This document shows positions 62,301 through 64,000 of a DNA stretch of 64,000 nucleotides, in pieces. Position numbers and translations under genes: made by a program. Location of the stretch: assembly GCA_007844125.1 (NCBI GenBank), contig CM017558.1:56133165-56197164 (forward strand), written 5' to 3'. Source of the stretch: Sinonovacula constricta (taxonomy: Eukaryota > Mollusca > Bivalvia > Cardiida > Solecurtidae). The notes beneath the pieces were generated by a model that ran no database searches, had not been told where the DNA came from, and saw only the letters and a program-made list of their open reading frames with translations. The number at the start of each line of letters is the position of its first letter. Within the stretch, counting starts at the first letter, position 1.

Positions 62301-63347
62301 CAATTATAAAAACTTTTAAATGCTTATTAAGTATGACAATTATAAAAGGTTAATAACTGCAACCACATTTAAATGTTAAGTTATATTGGAATGAATGTTT
62401 CTTAAGTAAGTCAGTTATTAAAAAAAATAATTAACAAATGCAATTGAAATAATGGCAAATAAGAAAATTTACCGGCAAAATATTCTCAGTCACAATTTTT
62501 TTGATGATGTAATATAATATATAAGGTTGATAATTTACTTTAATGGTGGTATAAGACAGTTTGCCTATATCTAATATTTGTAAAAATATATATATATATA
62601 TATATATATATTTCTGCTGATAAAAATCATACTTAATACAATATAAGTTTGATGATTTTTAACAGTATCTCAAGTTTAGGGCATTAAAATTTATTGTTCA
62701 ATCTTTTCAAATCTGAAAATAGTGATCGAGATTCCTGCTAAAAATAGCCATCAACCTCTAAAACATAAGTGATCATGTAGTTTTCTTAGTTTAAAACAGT
62801 TAACTTTGCAGCTTGGCTCAGATAGGAAATACATTTTTGAAATGACGATTGTGGTGTTATGGCTCACTTTTTAGACTGGTGAAGGACACCAATAAACAGC
62901 ATTTTGCAAGATCTGCTCAGGCTTATTATGGTGTTAAATGAGAATATTTTTGGTCCAATCTGTCGGATACCACCTTTAAACTGTCGATATTACTAGAAAT
63001 ATAAAATACTGATATTCCCACATGGAATAAGTTAAATTTGTCTAACTTTCCATTGTTTTTATTATAGGTGGGAAAAATAAAAGTATGTCATGTCCGCACA
63101 TAAAAAACCTGATGTATTCCTTGTTATTTGATACTAATGCACATTTATCACATTTTTCTTCTAGTTCCAGCTTACTCACATGACGGAAGTGTAGAATAAT
63201 ACTTAGCTATTAACAAAAAGGAAACTTATTAATGAATGATGTGAGATTAATTTGTTTTATTTTTACTTTTGTTCACCTCCTCAGTTGCCTCTAATCCAAA
63301 TGGTTGGAGTCCAGATCCTGTCACCATTGACCCCTATTCCGTTGTCC
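11644..63347 (+). CDS. Anoctamin (TMEM16) family membrane protein, whole multi-exon gene
   Basis: This entry is the span of a split gene; exons are listed separately. Anoctamins are dimeric ten-helix membrane proteins acting as calcium-activated chloride channels and/or phospholipid scramblases. Joining 21 exons keeps one frame for about 1,009 codons. Family hallmarks in order: RIDYVLV and FKRLCQEAEKVKLEMP (dimerisation-type domain), YFGEKIALYFAW before and in TM1, GTVFLELWKR ending TM2, the TEWENHRTQ segment before TM5, GEYTEKIIMYGF and SFPLAPF in TM7, FNRRPVAFIAQDIGMWYSIL, and FEHIVFALKFILAYMIPDVP in the last helix. Residues at the calcium site are D656, E715, E718, D747 and D751. The short extracellular loops recall the ANO8/ANO10 branch, while the TM5-TM8 motifs look like ANO1-7, so I assign no paralogue. 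Whether it conducts ions or scrambles lipid cannot be read from sequence. Confidence 0.93.
12925..13202 (+). mobile_element. SINE family A copy
   Basis: A tRNA-like head (GGCTCCAGGTATAGGAGG followed by a degenerate B box GTTTGATCC) is followed by the family body AAAATGGTAGTGGTATAGC, CATGCTATACACAGTGAAGG, TAGCACTATATCTGCTTCAAG and the end CATCTCCAGATAACTGAAAT. Several antisense copies in the gene share this order. Confidence 0.75.
13253..13520 (+). mobile_element. SINE family B copy with intact tRNA-like promoter
   Basis: A box TAGCTCAGGTGG at 13264-13275 and B box GGTTTGAACCC at 13308-13318, then body ACTTTAAAGTTGGTTGTAGT, AACGCTCGGGGCTAAGGGGA and tail CATAAGTGCCCCTGTGCTAT. It lies about 50 bp after a family A copy. 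The head imitates a tRNA but lacks proper stems, so I do not call a tRNA gene. Confidence 0.8.
13717..13995 (+). pseudogene. Unidentified 92-codon coding-like stretch in intron 1
   Basis: It opens after an in-frame TAA at 13711 and reads, with no ATG at the start, through VPSRANWSYSVANHVGKLFY, LLAPEFMISSNLPVSADLLN and IGETSLDLKPRPSICQIIET to a stop at 13993-13995. The third last codons give ATCAG|GTAATT, a possible donor. The amino-acid mix looks like a real soluble protein, unlike the repeat-derived frames. I do not recognise it. It could be a retrocopied gene fragment or part of a mobile element. Confidence 0.35.
14490..14710 (-). mobile_element. SINE-like element, antisense
   Basis: It reads in reverse as a tRNA-like head: CCTATCTGGTCATGTGATCA, a B-box-like GGGTTTGAGTCCC (14635-14647 reversed), then a body. 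It is diverged and was recognised only by the internal promoter motif. Confidence 0.5.
16085..16190 (-). mobile_element. tRNA-like SINE head, antisense
   Basis: Reversed it reads GGTTAGCTCAGTCGGTAGAA (A box) and CCAGGTTCAAGTCC (B box) at tRNA-like spacing. No clear body follows. It could be a SINE head or a tRNA-derived pseudogene. Confidence 0.55.
16905..17165 (-). mobile_element. SINE family A copy, antisense
   Basis: Antisense order ATCTGGAGATGGTGT, TTGAAGCAGATAAAGTGC, GTATAGCATGCCGTGAACAC, GGCATGATACCACA, TATTTGCTTGAGCATTG, ending with a tRNA-like head containing GGTTCGAACC and TATGCTCTAGCGATTG. This is the best preserved family A copy. Confidence 0.8.
17760..18725. mobile_element. Pearl-type element with 157 bp internal direct repeats, copy 2
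   Basis: Two nearly identical 157 nt units lie at 18147-18303 and 18304-18460, flanked by diverged units on both sides (from about 17830 to 18600). The element ends near 18720 with CTCAAGTGAGCGAT, the reverse complement of the start of copy 1 at 5041. There is no coding capacity. Unit size and inverted ends fit the bivalve pearl family as I remember it; the mechanism is not shown by the sequence. Confidence 0.6.
21316..22490. repeat. 18 bp minisatellite, about 1.2 kb
   Basis: The unit is GATACAAAATGGACATGT with variants (GTGATTACAAAATG, ATAGCTGATACAAAATG). Part of it (about 22180-22330) is arranged as a 36 bp higher-order unit alternating GATGATACAAAATGGACAT and GTGGTACAAAATGGACA types. Because the period is a multiple of three and the unit lacks stops in several frames, long fake open frames appear (ILYHMS, FVSHVH, CIICPF repeats on minus; MIQNGHVVQNGQ on plus). 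None is a gene. Confidence 0.92.
23685..23780. repeat. ATT/TTA microsatellite
   Basis: Imperfect (TTA/ATT)n with interruptions, including TTATTATTATTATTATAATC at about 23726-23745. Confidence 0.85.
24480..24895 (+). mobile_element. Composite SINE region; second part MetaSINE-like
   Basis: The first part (24480-24630) carries GGTTTGAGTCCAGGTCAG and GGTGTTCCAGTAACTTGCAG. The second part (24650-24895) has A box TAGTCCAGTGGT (24654-24665), B box GGTTCGACCCC (24697-24707) and the central block CTTGAGCAAGAAATTTACCT...GTATAAATGGGTACCTGCGA. I recall this block as the conserved centre of MetaSINEs of molluscs and other animals; that name is from memory. Confidence 0.6.
27241..27316 (+). CDS. Anoctamin exon 2 (codons 147-171)
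   Basis: The acceptor TTTTATTGCAG and the donor G|GTAAGT flank a 76 nt exon, phase 0 in and phase 1 out. It encodes CEIPQPKRQFWITRFIENHL, a basic linker following the MPLKG end of exon 1. It corresponds to the variable linker between the two halves of the anoctamin cytosolic N-domain. It lies 15.2 kb downstream of exon 1. A truncated SINE starts about 50 bp past its donor. Confidence 0.85.
27369..27610 (+). mobile_element. SINE family B copy, 5'-truncated
   Basis: It starts ACTTTAAAGTTGGTAGTAGT and continues AACGCTCGGGGCTAAGGGGA, then CATAAGTGCCCCTGTGCTAT and ATAGAAATGTCGCTGCTCAG. The tRNA-like head is missing. It lies about 50 bp after the exon 2 donor. Confidence 0.75.
27790..27890 (+). 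CDS. Anoctamin exon 3 (codons 172-205)
   Basis: The acceptor TTTATGACAG and donor CTG|GTAAGC flank a 101 nt exon, phase 1 in and 0 out. It encodes SGPFKMNKIQLFQDFENPT followed by YFFRPSLRSFL. This parallels the conserved anoctamin stretch in which a PF motif and an LF motif precede a phenylalanine-rich segment and an R-S-x-I/L motif just before the helix that leads to the membrane domain. The join to exon 4 (HHILINLDIR) continues that motif. Confidence 0.88.
28750..28885 (-). mobile_element. SINE-like fragment shared with 60810-60960
   Basis: CAGCTAATTATTGGTCAAGG, AGTAGAATCACCAGCACTGC and AGGTCAGCTGGAAGAACTTC recur in diverged form at about 60820-60900. It is the antisense form of the body seen at 24560-24630. 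Confidence 0.5.
28985..30480. repeat. ~50 bp minisatellite in intron 3, about 29 copies
   Basis: The consensus unit contains CAATATTAGCACTATGTCTG, CTTTAAGGAGGGCCTGGCAT and GGTATCACAA. Variants CTTTACGGAG, CCTTATTATTATCGC and AAGTCAGCACT recur in blocks, indicating higher-order duplication. It fills most of the intron and ends about 45 bp before the exon 4 acceptor. The unit resembles an internal piece of SINE family A. Confidence 0.92.
30525..30606 (+). CDS. Anoctamin exon 4 (codons 206-232)
   Basis: The acceptor is TTACTTTTAG, preceded by a GTT repeat, with a 50 bp-unit minisatellite ending only about 45 nt upstream. The exon encodes THHILINLDIRSVEEKS and a short variable stretch. Two donors are possible six bases apart: after 30606 (GTAAAG) or after 30612 (GTGAAT). 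Both leave phase 1 and the longer form adds two residues (GK). HHIL matches the family's H/Y-x-IL motif at the end of the dimerisation-type domain. Confidence 0.82.
32798..33409. mobile_element. ~600 bp terminal-inverted-repeat element (MITE-1), copy 2
   Basis: Same orientation and almost the same sequence as 8239-8837 over the full length, with small indels. The ends are ATATAACGCTTTCTCATA and GAACGAATAGCATAT. It lies in intron 4 of the anoctamin gene. Confidence 0.75.
35385..35560 (-). mobile_element. SINE family A copy, antisense, degenerate
   Basis: Antisense motifs CTGAACACTTGGTACAATACC, CAATCACATTATCCTGACAA, CAGGCCAACTAGCCATGAAA and CCTGAAGCTGATGCTCTA. It ends about 65 bp before exon 5. 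Confidence 0.6.
35626..35739 (+). CDS. Anoctamin exon 5 (codons 233-270), possible cassette
   Basis: Acceptor CCTATTTCCAG and donor G|GTAAGT flank a 114 nt exon that is phase 1 at both ends. Read in phase with its neighbours it encodes EVFQLQVVEDFLLDFCSCC, then PGLFSKSTDDTEDIVLSKM, with no stop. It runs into GLPYLLMKEVY of exon 6, the family's G-I/L-x-x-LL-x-x-x-VY motif. In the better-known anoctamins the linker here is only some ten residues, so this cysteine- and acid-rich insertion is unusual. Being symmetric, it could be skipped without changing the frame. Confidence 0.75.
35740..38442 (+). other. Intron 5 of the anoctamin gene
   Basis: This is 2.7 kb of AT-rich sequence without a convincing gene. 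A stretch near 37240-37340 resembles SINE debris. The open stretches at 36803-37051 and 38023-38208 lack exon signals in a usable phase. Confidence 0.7.
38443..38794 (+). CDS. Anoctamin exon 6 (codons 271-387), TM1
   Basis: This is the largest coding exon (352 nt), with acceptor CTCCCAATTAG and donor AG|GTAAAA, phase 1 in and 2 out. It encodes GLPYLLMKEVYVDHFVLHED, a highly charged linker rich in E, N, D and K (about residues 298-325), then WTVWWKFQPMWDIRNYFGEK and the first membrane helix IALYFAWAGMMITSLWLP onward (about 356-385). The FQP-x-x-x-IR-x-YFGEK-I segment at the entry to TM1 is the strongest single family signature in the window. Confidence 0.95.
39439..39495 (+). CDS. Anoctamin exon 7 (codons 388-406), TM1-TM2 loop
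   Basis: Acceptor TTGTTCACAG and donor GA|GTAAGT flank 57 nt, phase 2 at both ends. It encodes SVKRSSENLQMPGNLTARE. This falls in the first extracellular loop. In ANO1-like members the loop is longer and carries a cluster of disulphide-forming cysteines; none is present here. The exon is symmetric. Confidence 0.85.
40107..40201 (+). CDS. Anoctamin exon 8 (codons 407-438), start of TM2
   Basis: Acceptor TTTATTTTACAG and donor G|GTAAGG flank 95 nt, phase 2 in and 1 out. It encodes EIKWKVGRLYDDLRGAFDNN, then VTPFFALVICLW, the outer part of TM2. The FDN-x-x-T-x-FFA segment matches the family pattern entering TM2 and continues without a break into GTVFLELWKR of exon 9. Confidence 0.92.
40397..40877. 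mobile_element. TTAA-flanked MITE (MITE-2), copy 1
   Basis: Left end TTAAAGGTAGTATACAACAG (TTAA at 40392-40395), right end GCTGGATACCACCTTTAA (TTAA at 40879-40882). The inverted ends and TTAA on both sides suggest a piggyBac-type non-autonomous element. The right part (CAGCATTTTACTGGACTTTT, TTTGTCCAAGCTGCTGGATA) is similar to 62880-62974. Confidence 0.6.
40884..41050 (-). mobile_element. SINE family A copy, antisense
   Basis: CCTGGCATGATACCACACCC, GAGGAACTACCCTTTTAT, GCAAGGGAGCTATGACACTA and TGGTATGTTGAGGCCCTGGG. It abuts the right end of a TTAA-type MITE (40397-40877). Confidence 0.65.
41173..41294 (+). CDS. Anoctamin exon 9 (codons 439-479), TM2 end and first cytosolic loop
   Basis: Acceptor TGTATTAAG (short pyrimidine tract) and donor AAG|GTCAGC (weak) flank 122 nt, phase 1 in and 0 out. 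It encodes GTVFLELWKRHNARLAYEWD, then VDQYEQNQPDRPQFFGTKVK. The W-x-T-x-FLE-x-WKR-x-x-x-x-x-Y-x-WD motif and the RPQF motif are hallmarks of the TM2-TM3 region in the family. The frame and the next exon support the 41294 boundary despite the weak donor. Confidence 0.93.
42575..42664 (+). CDS. Anoctamin exon 10 (codons 480-509), start of TM3
   Basis: Acceptor CTTGTTTACAG and donor ATG|GTAAGA flank 90 nt, phase 0 at both ends. It encodes DPVTQDDNWFYPFRRQMLKF, then CLSASAMIFM. The NPVT-like DPVT and the following aromatic/basic segment match the family loop before TM3. The last nine residues open TM3, which finishes in exon 11. Confidence 0.92.
42907..43062 (+). CDS. Anoctamin exon 11 (codons 510-561), TM3 and TM4
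   Basis: Acceptor TTCTGTGTTTCAG and donor AGG|GTAAAA flank 156 nt, phase 0 at both ends. It encodes the rest of TM3 (ICIVFISVAGVVVYRVIIS), a short loop with DYCSDMLPWE, and TM4 (about 540-561, TTNVVSALLNAISILLLGR). The asparagine-containing TM4 motif resembles the family's T-x-x-x-x-N-x-x-x-I-x-x-L pattern. The intron begins with an ATC/ATT-rich microsatellite. Confidence 0.93.
43065..43145. repeat. CAT/ATT-type microsatellite at start of intron 11
   Basis: Imperfect (ATCATT/ATCATC)n begins within 10 bp of the exon 11 donor. The open frames over it on both strands are artefacts. Confidence 0.8.
43359..43828. repeat. 42 bp minisatellite in intron 11, about 11 copies
   Basis: The unit contains TTGGGATGGATGTCATATCC, AATCAACTATTGTCCAATTA and TC. 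The period of 42 (14 codons) without stops gives three open plus frames (for example WDGCHIQSTIVQLS repeated); these are not genes. It fuses at its right end to an antisense SINE. Confidence 0.92.
43820..44010 (-). mobile_element. SINE family A copy, antisense, fused to a minisatellite
   Basis: It starts TTCACTTGAAGCATATAT directly at the end of the 42 bp minisatellite and continues ACATACTGTGAACACC, GACATGATACCACA, AGTGTCAGCCAAGACGCTAT and TTTGGTATGTTGTATCTGGG. Its missing outer end is replaced by the tandem repeat. Confidence 0.65.
44215..44251 (+). CDS. Anoctamin exon 12 (codons 562-573)
   Basis: Acceptor TTCTTTCACAG and donor G|GTAGGT flank a 37 nt exon, phase 0 in and 1 out. It encodes VYDLVAFELTEW, the start of the family's VY-x-x-(L/V)-A-x-x-LT-x-WE-x-HRTQ segment, which the next exon completes as ENHRTQ. 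The join across the intron is therefore certain. Confidence 0.93.
44430..44515. repeat. TA/TATC microsatellite
   Basis: (TATC)n-like start followed by about 15 TA units and an ATATATCTATA end. Confidence 0.9.
44600..44860 (-). mobile_element. SINE family A copy, antisense
   Basis: TTATTGTCCCACCAACAGTA, ATCTGGAGATGGTGTCCACT, TTTAGCATGCCGTGAACATG, GGCATTATACCACATCC, GCAAGGAAGCTATACCACTA, then GCGGCCCAGGATCGAACCTG. Well preserved; useful as a reference for the minisatellite origins. Confidence 0.75.
45007..45116 (+). CDS. Anoctamin exon 13 (codons 574-610), TM5
   Basis: Acceptor TATGTCACAG and donor GGG|GTATGT flank 110 nt, phase 1 in and 0 out. It encodes ENHRTQTAYDDALIIKLFAF, then QFANSYASCFYIAFFRG. 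HRTQ followed by Y-x-D, K-x-F-x-FQF-x-N and FYIAFF-(K/R)-G are highly conserved in the family. TM5 covers about residues 586-608, and K589 lies at its inner end. Confidence 0.95.
46020..46168 (+). CDS. Anoctamin exon 14 (codons 611-660), TM6
   Basis: Acceptor TATCATTTTCAG and donor CC|GTAAGT flank 149 nt, phase 0 in and 2 out. It encodes RFDAFGVFGLGEEYSDACEG, the GGNC turn (family C-x-x-GGC) and TM6 (about 637-659). In TM6 the sequence LMLAKPFPKFFKDILLP aligns with the family's LGKQ...NN-x-x-E-x-x-IP. The acidic calcium ligand position is D656 (usually E). The position four residues before it, usually N, is K652. The hinge glycine position is A647. Confidence 0.92.
46552..46753 (+). CDS. Anoctamin exon 15 (codons 660-727), cytosolic loop and start of TM7
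   Basis: The acceptor GTATTATAG has a short pyrimidine tract; the donor is ATG|GTAGGG. The exon is 202 nt, phase 2 in and 0 out. It encodes a basic, cysteine-containing loop (RRRPQFCRSNCCKNQVDEEK), then HIKYLRNEHKKPNLGDFTLG and EYTEKIIMYGFLM. E715 and E718 match the two TM7 glutamates that bind calcium in TMEM16A. The loop from TM6 is about 11 residues longer than in TMEM16A, judging from the spacing of the ligands. Confidence 0.92.
46835..47200. mobile_element. SINE cluster: A fragment, antisense B tail, sense B head
   Basis: 46846-46945 is a family A fragment in plus sense. 46960-47045 is the family B tail in minus sense (CAGCGACATTTCTATCATTA, TAGCACACGGGCACTTATGA). 47060-47200 is a family B head in plus sense, with A box TAGCTCAGTTTG (47069-47080) and B box GGTTCAAGCCC (47113-47123). 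Nested or rearranged insertions are the simplest reading. Confidence 0.7.
48177..48306 (+). CDS. Anoctamin exon 16 (codons 728-770), TM7-TM8
   Basis: Acceptor CACTTTTCCAG and donor G|GTAAGT flank 130 nt, phase 0 in and 1 out. It encodes LFAASFPLAPFIAMVWLFID, KQIDVKRLLWFNRRPVAFIA and QDI. FPLAP is invariant in the family. D747 and D751, four residues apart, align with the E and D of the family's E-I-R-L-D motif, the last two calcium ligands. The spacing E718 to D747 (29 residues) equals that between the corresponding TMEM16A residues. A ~77 bp tandem repeat begins just past the donor. Confidence 0.94.
48312..48655. repeat. ~77 bp tandem repeat just inside intron 16
   Basis: About four and a half copies of a unit holding AGCCAGCTGGATTCCTGAAC, AGATCTTAGCTGAAACTTTC, ACTTGGGCAATCCAAATCTG and ACAGCTTTCTAAACAGT. 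The last copies are nearly identical, the first are diverged. It starts within 10 bp of the exon 16 donor region. Confidence 0.9.
48863..48996 (+). CDS. Anoctamin exon 17 (codons 771-815), TM9 and start of TM10
   Basis: Acceptor TTACATTTCAG and donor GAG|GTAAGT flank 134 nt, phase 1 in and 0 out. It encodes GMWYSILNFVNLVGVVSNGF, LIAFTSTWGVKYDIVTRLWI and CIGFE. The D-I-G-(I/M)-W start and the N-(G/A)-F-(L/V)-x-(A/S)-F-(T/S)-S end match the penultimate helix. Only about 11 residues (798-808) separate it from the last helix, where ANO1-7 members usually carry a long glycosylated loop. Confidence 0.93.
49712..49792 (+). CDS. Anoctamin exon 18 (codons 816-842), end of last helix
   Basis: Acceptor AATATTTCAG and donor AGG|GTAAGG flank 81 nt, phase 0 at both ends. 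It encodes HIVFALKFILAYMIPDVPKD, then VRLSMRR. The preceding residue is E815, so the family's FEH motif spans the junction. IPD-(V/I)-P-x-D-(V/I) is the standard end of the last helix. The next coding exon is the one at 50598; an apparent exon at 50385 breaks the frame and is not used. Confidence 0.93.
50598..50686 (+). CDS. Anoctamin exon 19 (codons 843-871), start of C-terminal tail
   Basis: Acceptor GTATTGTACAG and donor AA|GTACGG flank 89 nt, phase 0 in and 2 out. It encodes EKYQVALKMEDKEKKVDYTE, then LVPETTYDF. Joined to exon 18 this gives RREKYQVALK, matching the K/R-RE-x-Y-x-(V/A)-x-x-A motif found directly after the last helix in the family. The donor is less common but the next exon fits its phase. 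Confidence 0.88.
51305..51460 (+). CDS. Anoctamin exon 20 (codons 872-923), acidic tail
   Basis: The acceptor TTTTTTTTCCCCAG is strong; the donor is AA|GTTAGT. The exon is 156 nt, phase 2 at both ends. It encodes KAIENSKNYMEFPEEGEIKG, then a stretch with VMEEEEEMEKAEQQGSK. It is low in hydrophobic residues and probably partly helical or disordered in the cytosol. Read-through past the donor would stop at 51474-51476 (VLK end), so intron retention would give a short C-terminus. No family motif is expected here, so the call rests on splice sites and phase. Confidence 0.8.
53287..53367. repeat. Long TA microsatellite
   Basis: About 40 TA units with one CATA interruption near 53301. The open frame across it (53168-53452) is an artefact. 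Confidence 0.95.
53497..53532 (+). CDS. Candidate 36 nt cassette exon in the anoctamin tail
   Basis: Acceptor TTTTCATCTGCAG and donor AG|GTGATA flank 36 nt, phase 2 at both ends, exactly the phase needed between exons 20 and 21. It would insert ARVGPVTKQANR into the acidic tail, a basic stretch. It can be included or skipped without frame change. No homology supports it, only splice signals and phase, so it is a prediction. Confidence 0.5.
54788..55044 (+). CDS. Anoctamin exon 21 (codons 924-1009), serine/proline tail
   Basis: Acceptor TTTCTCGCAATAG and donor A|GTAAGT flank 257 nt, phase 2 in and 1 out, fully open only in the frame set by exon 20. It encodes SGQTFSSSFDDSHGTVSLRG, VDPQGSRLLDNKNLSPVEDV and a proline/lysine stretch (APHSPPRKPPLSAGSKKSKG), then an acidic end (TEQTVLEENESS). 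HSPPRKPP is a possible SH3-type proline motif. The other open frames here are shadows. Confidence 0.82.
55731..55765 (+). CDS. Candidate alternative terminal exon of the anoctamin gene
   Basis: A long pyrimidine tract and acceptor (TTTTTTTTTCATTGTTTCAG) precede 55731. In phase 1, after the last base of exon 21, it reads MIWSTRYDYLV and stops at 55763-55765. An AATAAA signal follows at 55962-55967. If used, the protein would end about 11 residues after ENESS. The support is the strong acceptor, correct phase and nearby poly(A) signal; there is no homology. Confidence 0.4.
55962..55967 (+). promoter_or_regulatory. AATAAA poly(A) signal candidate
   Basis: It follows the candidate terminal exon at 55731 by about 200 bp and would serve the short C-terminal form. 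Confidence 0.3.
56489..56518 (+). CDS. Candidate 30 nt tail micro-exon a
   Basis: The acceptor TTTCTTTTTACAG and donor T|GTGAGT are both good. It is phase 1 in and out and encodes (T)DSDFSESSL. Its serine/acid composition matches the flanking tail. If joined to the 57526 exon the junction codon becomes TAA, so those two could be mutually exclusive or give an early stop. Joined to 60537 it reads through. Confidence 0.6.
57526..57582 (+). CDS. Candidate 57 nt tail micro-exon b
   Basis: Acceptor TTAAATTATTTTAG and donor G|GTAGGT flank 57 nt, phase 1 at both ends. Joined directly to exon 21 it encodes KTTTFRIRLHKPTNKLKTQ, a basic segment unlike the acidic neighbours. It is open only when the incoming base is A, C or G; after micro-exon a the first codon would be TAA. 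The support is splice sites and symmetry only. Confidence 0.38.
59124..59471. mobile_element. TTAA-flanked MITE (MITE-2), copy 2
   Basis: Left end TTAAAGGTGGTATCCTTCAG (TTAA at 59119-59122), right end CTTTCGGATACCACCATAAA. The perfect inverted core is GGTGGTATCC/GGATACCACC. The right TTAA is mutated to TAAA. No coding capacity. Confidence 0.6.
60537..60572 (+). CDS. Candidate 36 nt tail micro-exon c
   Basis: Acceptor TAAATTATTTCAG and donor A|GTATGT flank 36 nt, phase 1 at both ends. It encodes (S)YFHGSDSDIYE, with acidic/serine content (SDSD) like micro-exon a and exon 21. The similarity in size, phase and composition to the neighbouring micro-exon supports it as a real alternative segment. 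Confidence 0.55.
60810..61160 (-). mobile_element. SINE pieces, antisense
   Basis: 60810-60960 resembles the 28750 fragment and carries AACCACCAGCACACC and GACCGGGACTAG. 60985-61160 is a family A copy (AGTCATGAAACGGCTTATA, TATTTGCTTGAGTGTTAACA, GGAGCTGATGCTCTATCGAT). Confidence 0.6.
62545..62974. mobile_element. TTAA-flanked MITE (MITE-2), copy 3
   Basis: Left end TTAATGGTGGTATAAGACAG (TTAA at 62540-62543), right end CTGTCGGATACCACCTTTAA (TTAA at 62976-62979). It carries a TA microsatellite inside. The right part matches copy 1. Confidence 0.6.
62585..62612. repeat. Short TA microsatellite
   Basis: About 13 TA units lying inside the third MITE-2 copy. Confidence 0.9.
63165..63199 (+). CDS. 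Candidate tail exon d: 24 nt cassette or terminal exon
   Basis: The acceptor CACATTTTTCTTCTAG is strong. In phase 1 it reads IPAYSHDGSVE and then a TAA stop at 63197-63199, which would end the protein. Alternatively a weak donor GTGTAG after 63188 makes a 24 nt exon, again phase 1 in and out, leading to the exon at 63285. I cannot decide between the two. Confidence 0.45.
63285..63347 (+). CDS. Candidate tail exon e (63 nt), possibly last coding exon
   Basis: The acceptor GTTCACCTCCTCAG is strong and the donor C|GTATGT plausible. It is phase 1 at both ends and encodes (I)ASNPNGWSPDPVTIDPYSVV. If the donor is not used, the frame continues RMY and stops at 63356-63358, with an AATAAA at 63855-63860. 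If it is used, the gene runs past the window. The proline/asparagine-rich peptide looks like real coding sequence. Confidence 0.55.
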
Positions 63348-63854
63348 GTATGTATTGAGTACCCTACACCCATGCACACCTGTATAATAGTGATCCAAAG
63401 TAACACCTGACTTGCGTGTAGTGTGAAGTAGATTTGATTGACTTGTATGCAAAGTTTAGCTTATTATCTTTAATACAGACAAAATTTTATTTAAAATTTC
63501 CAAAATTAAATACGTAAATGAAAAGTTTGAAATCTTAATATTTCTAAGATATGTGACCAAAGCACAGATGTACTAATCATGCTACTGGACCTGAACATAT
63601 TTAGATTTGATTACATATATTCTAAATATATCATTAAAATATACTTGACATTTTCTCATTTTAACTAATACCTATTGGATAAGGCATATGACAAAATTGT
63701 ACAAGAGTGCTTGGAACAAAATGATGGTTTATTAAATGGGTATTATTAATGTTTACACTTTCTTTCCATATTCTGAAAAATACCTTCAGTATAATTTCAT
63801 TTTAAAATATAATTTACTTTAACCAATACTGCAAATATTAAAGATGCTACACAT

Positions 63855-63860
63855 AATAAA
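63855..63860 (+). promoter_or_regulatory. AATAAA poly(A) signal candidate
   Basis: It lies about 500 bp after the possible stop codons at 63199 and 63358. It is the best candidate if the gene ends in this window. Confidence 0.3.
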
Positions 63861-64000
63861 ATTGATAACATTCTATAATAATGCTTTTACATGTAACACT
63901 ATCTTGAGCTACACTCTTTGGGGGAGGTAAATTAACACTGTTTAATTGCTGAAAAGTTAAAGGCAGTGATAATGTTTTTTCTTTGGGACTGTTGTATTTA

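Larger units (their letters stand above)
55045..63164 (+). other. Introns of the alternative tail region
   Basis: About 8 kb holding the micro-exons and two TTAA-type MITE copies (59124-59471, 62545-62974), SINE pieces (about 60810-61160) and a TA microsatellite (62585-62612). A further 12 nt phase 1-1 candidate lies at 58507-58518 (acceptor CCCATTCAG, donor GTAGGC), too short to support alone. Confidence 0.6.

Overview
The window is animal nuclear DNA: AT-rich, intron-rich, with short exons bounded by GT/AG splice sites and introns full of SINEs, MITEs, minisatellites and microsatellites. The repeats point to a mollusc, probably a bivalve: tRNA-headed SINEs, and elements bounded by GCTCACYTGAG-type termini with internal ~157 bp direct repeats like the bivalve 'pearl' elements. 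This placement is inference. No bacterial-type operon, rRNA gene or CRISPR array is present.

One protein-coding gene dominates: a plus-strand anoctamin (TMEM16) gene running from about 11.5 kb to at least 63.3 kb. I joined 21 exons by hand. Reading phase agrees at every junction and gives about 1,009 residues. They hold an N-terminal anoctamin dimerisation-type domain (about residues 55-205), ten expected membrane segments (about 356-833), the TM6-TM8 calcium-site acids (D656, E715, E718, D747, D751) and a long charged C-terminal tail. The tail then splits into a series of very short candidate exons that all enter and leave in phase 1 (30, 57, 36, 24 and 63 nt), plus candidate terminal exons. 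The C-terminus therefore looks alternatively spliced and its true 3' end is unsettled.

Layout: 1-2.2 kb holds a decayed reverse-transcriptase element on the minus strand and a ~385 nt direct repeat. 2.2-5.0 kb is unassigned. 5.0-6.0 kb is a pearl-type element. 6.3-7.1 kb is trinucleotide microsatellite. 8.2-8.8 kb is a TIR element with a second copy at 32.8 kb. 9.9-10.2 kb is an LTR with an upstream polypurine tract. Exon 1 lies at 11.5-12.1 kb, followed by a 15 kb first intron holding SINEs, a pearl-type element, an 18 bp minisatellite and an unexplained 92-codon open stretch. Exons 2-21 span 27.2-55.0 kb. Their introns hold two minisatellites that appear to have grown out of SINE sequence (28.9-30.5 and 43.4-43.8 kb). 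Three copies of a TTAA-flanked MITE sit at 40.4, 59.1 and 62.5 kb. The tail micro-exons occupy 55.7-63.4 kb.

All calls come from reading the sequence and from remembered family features; no database search was run.
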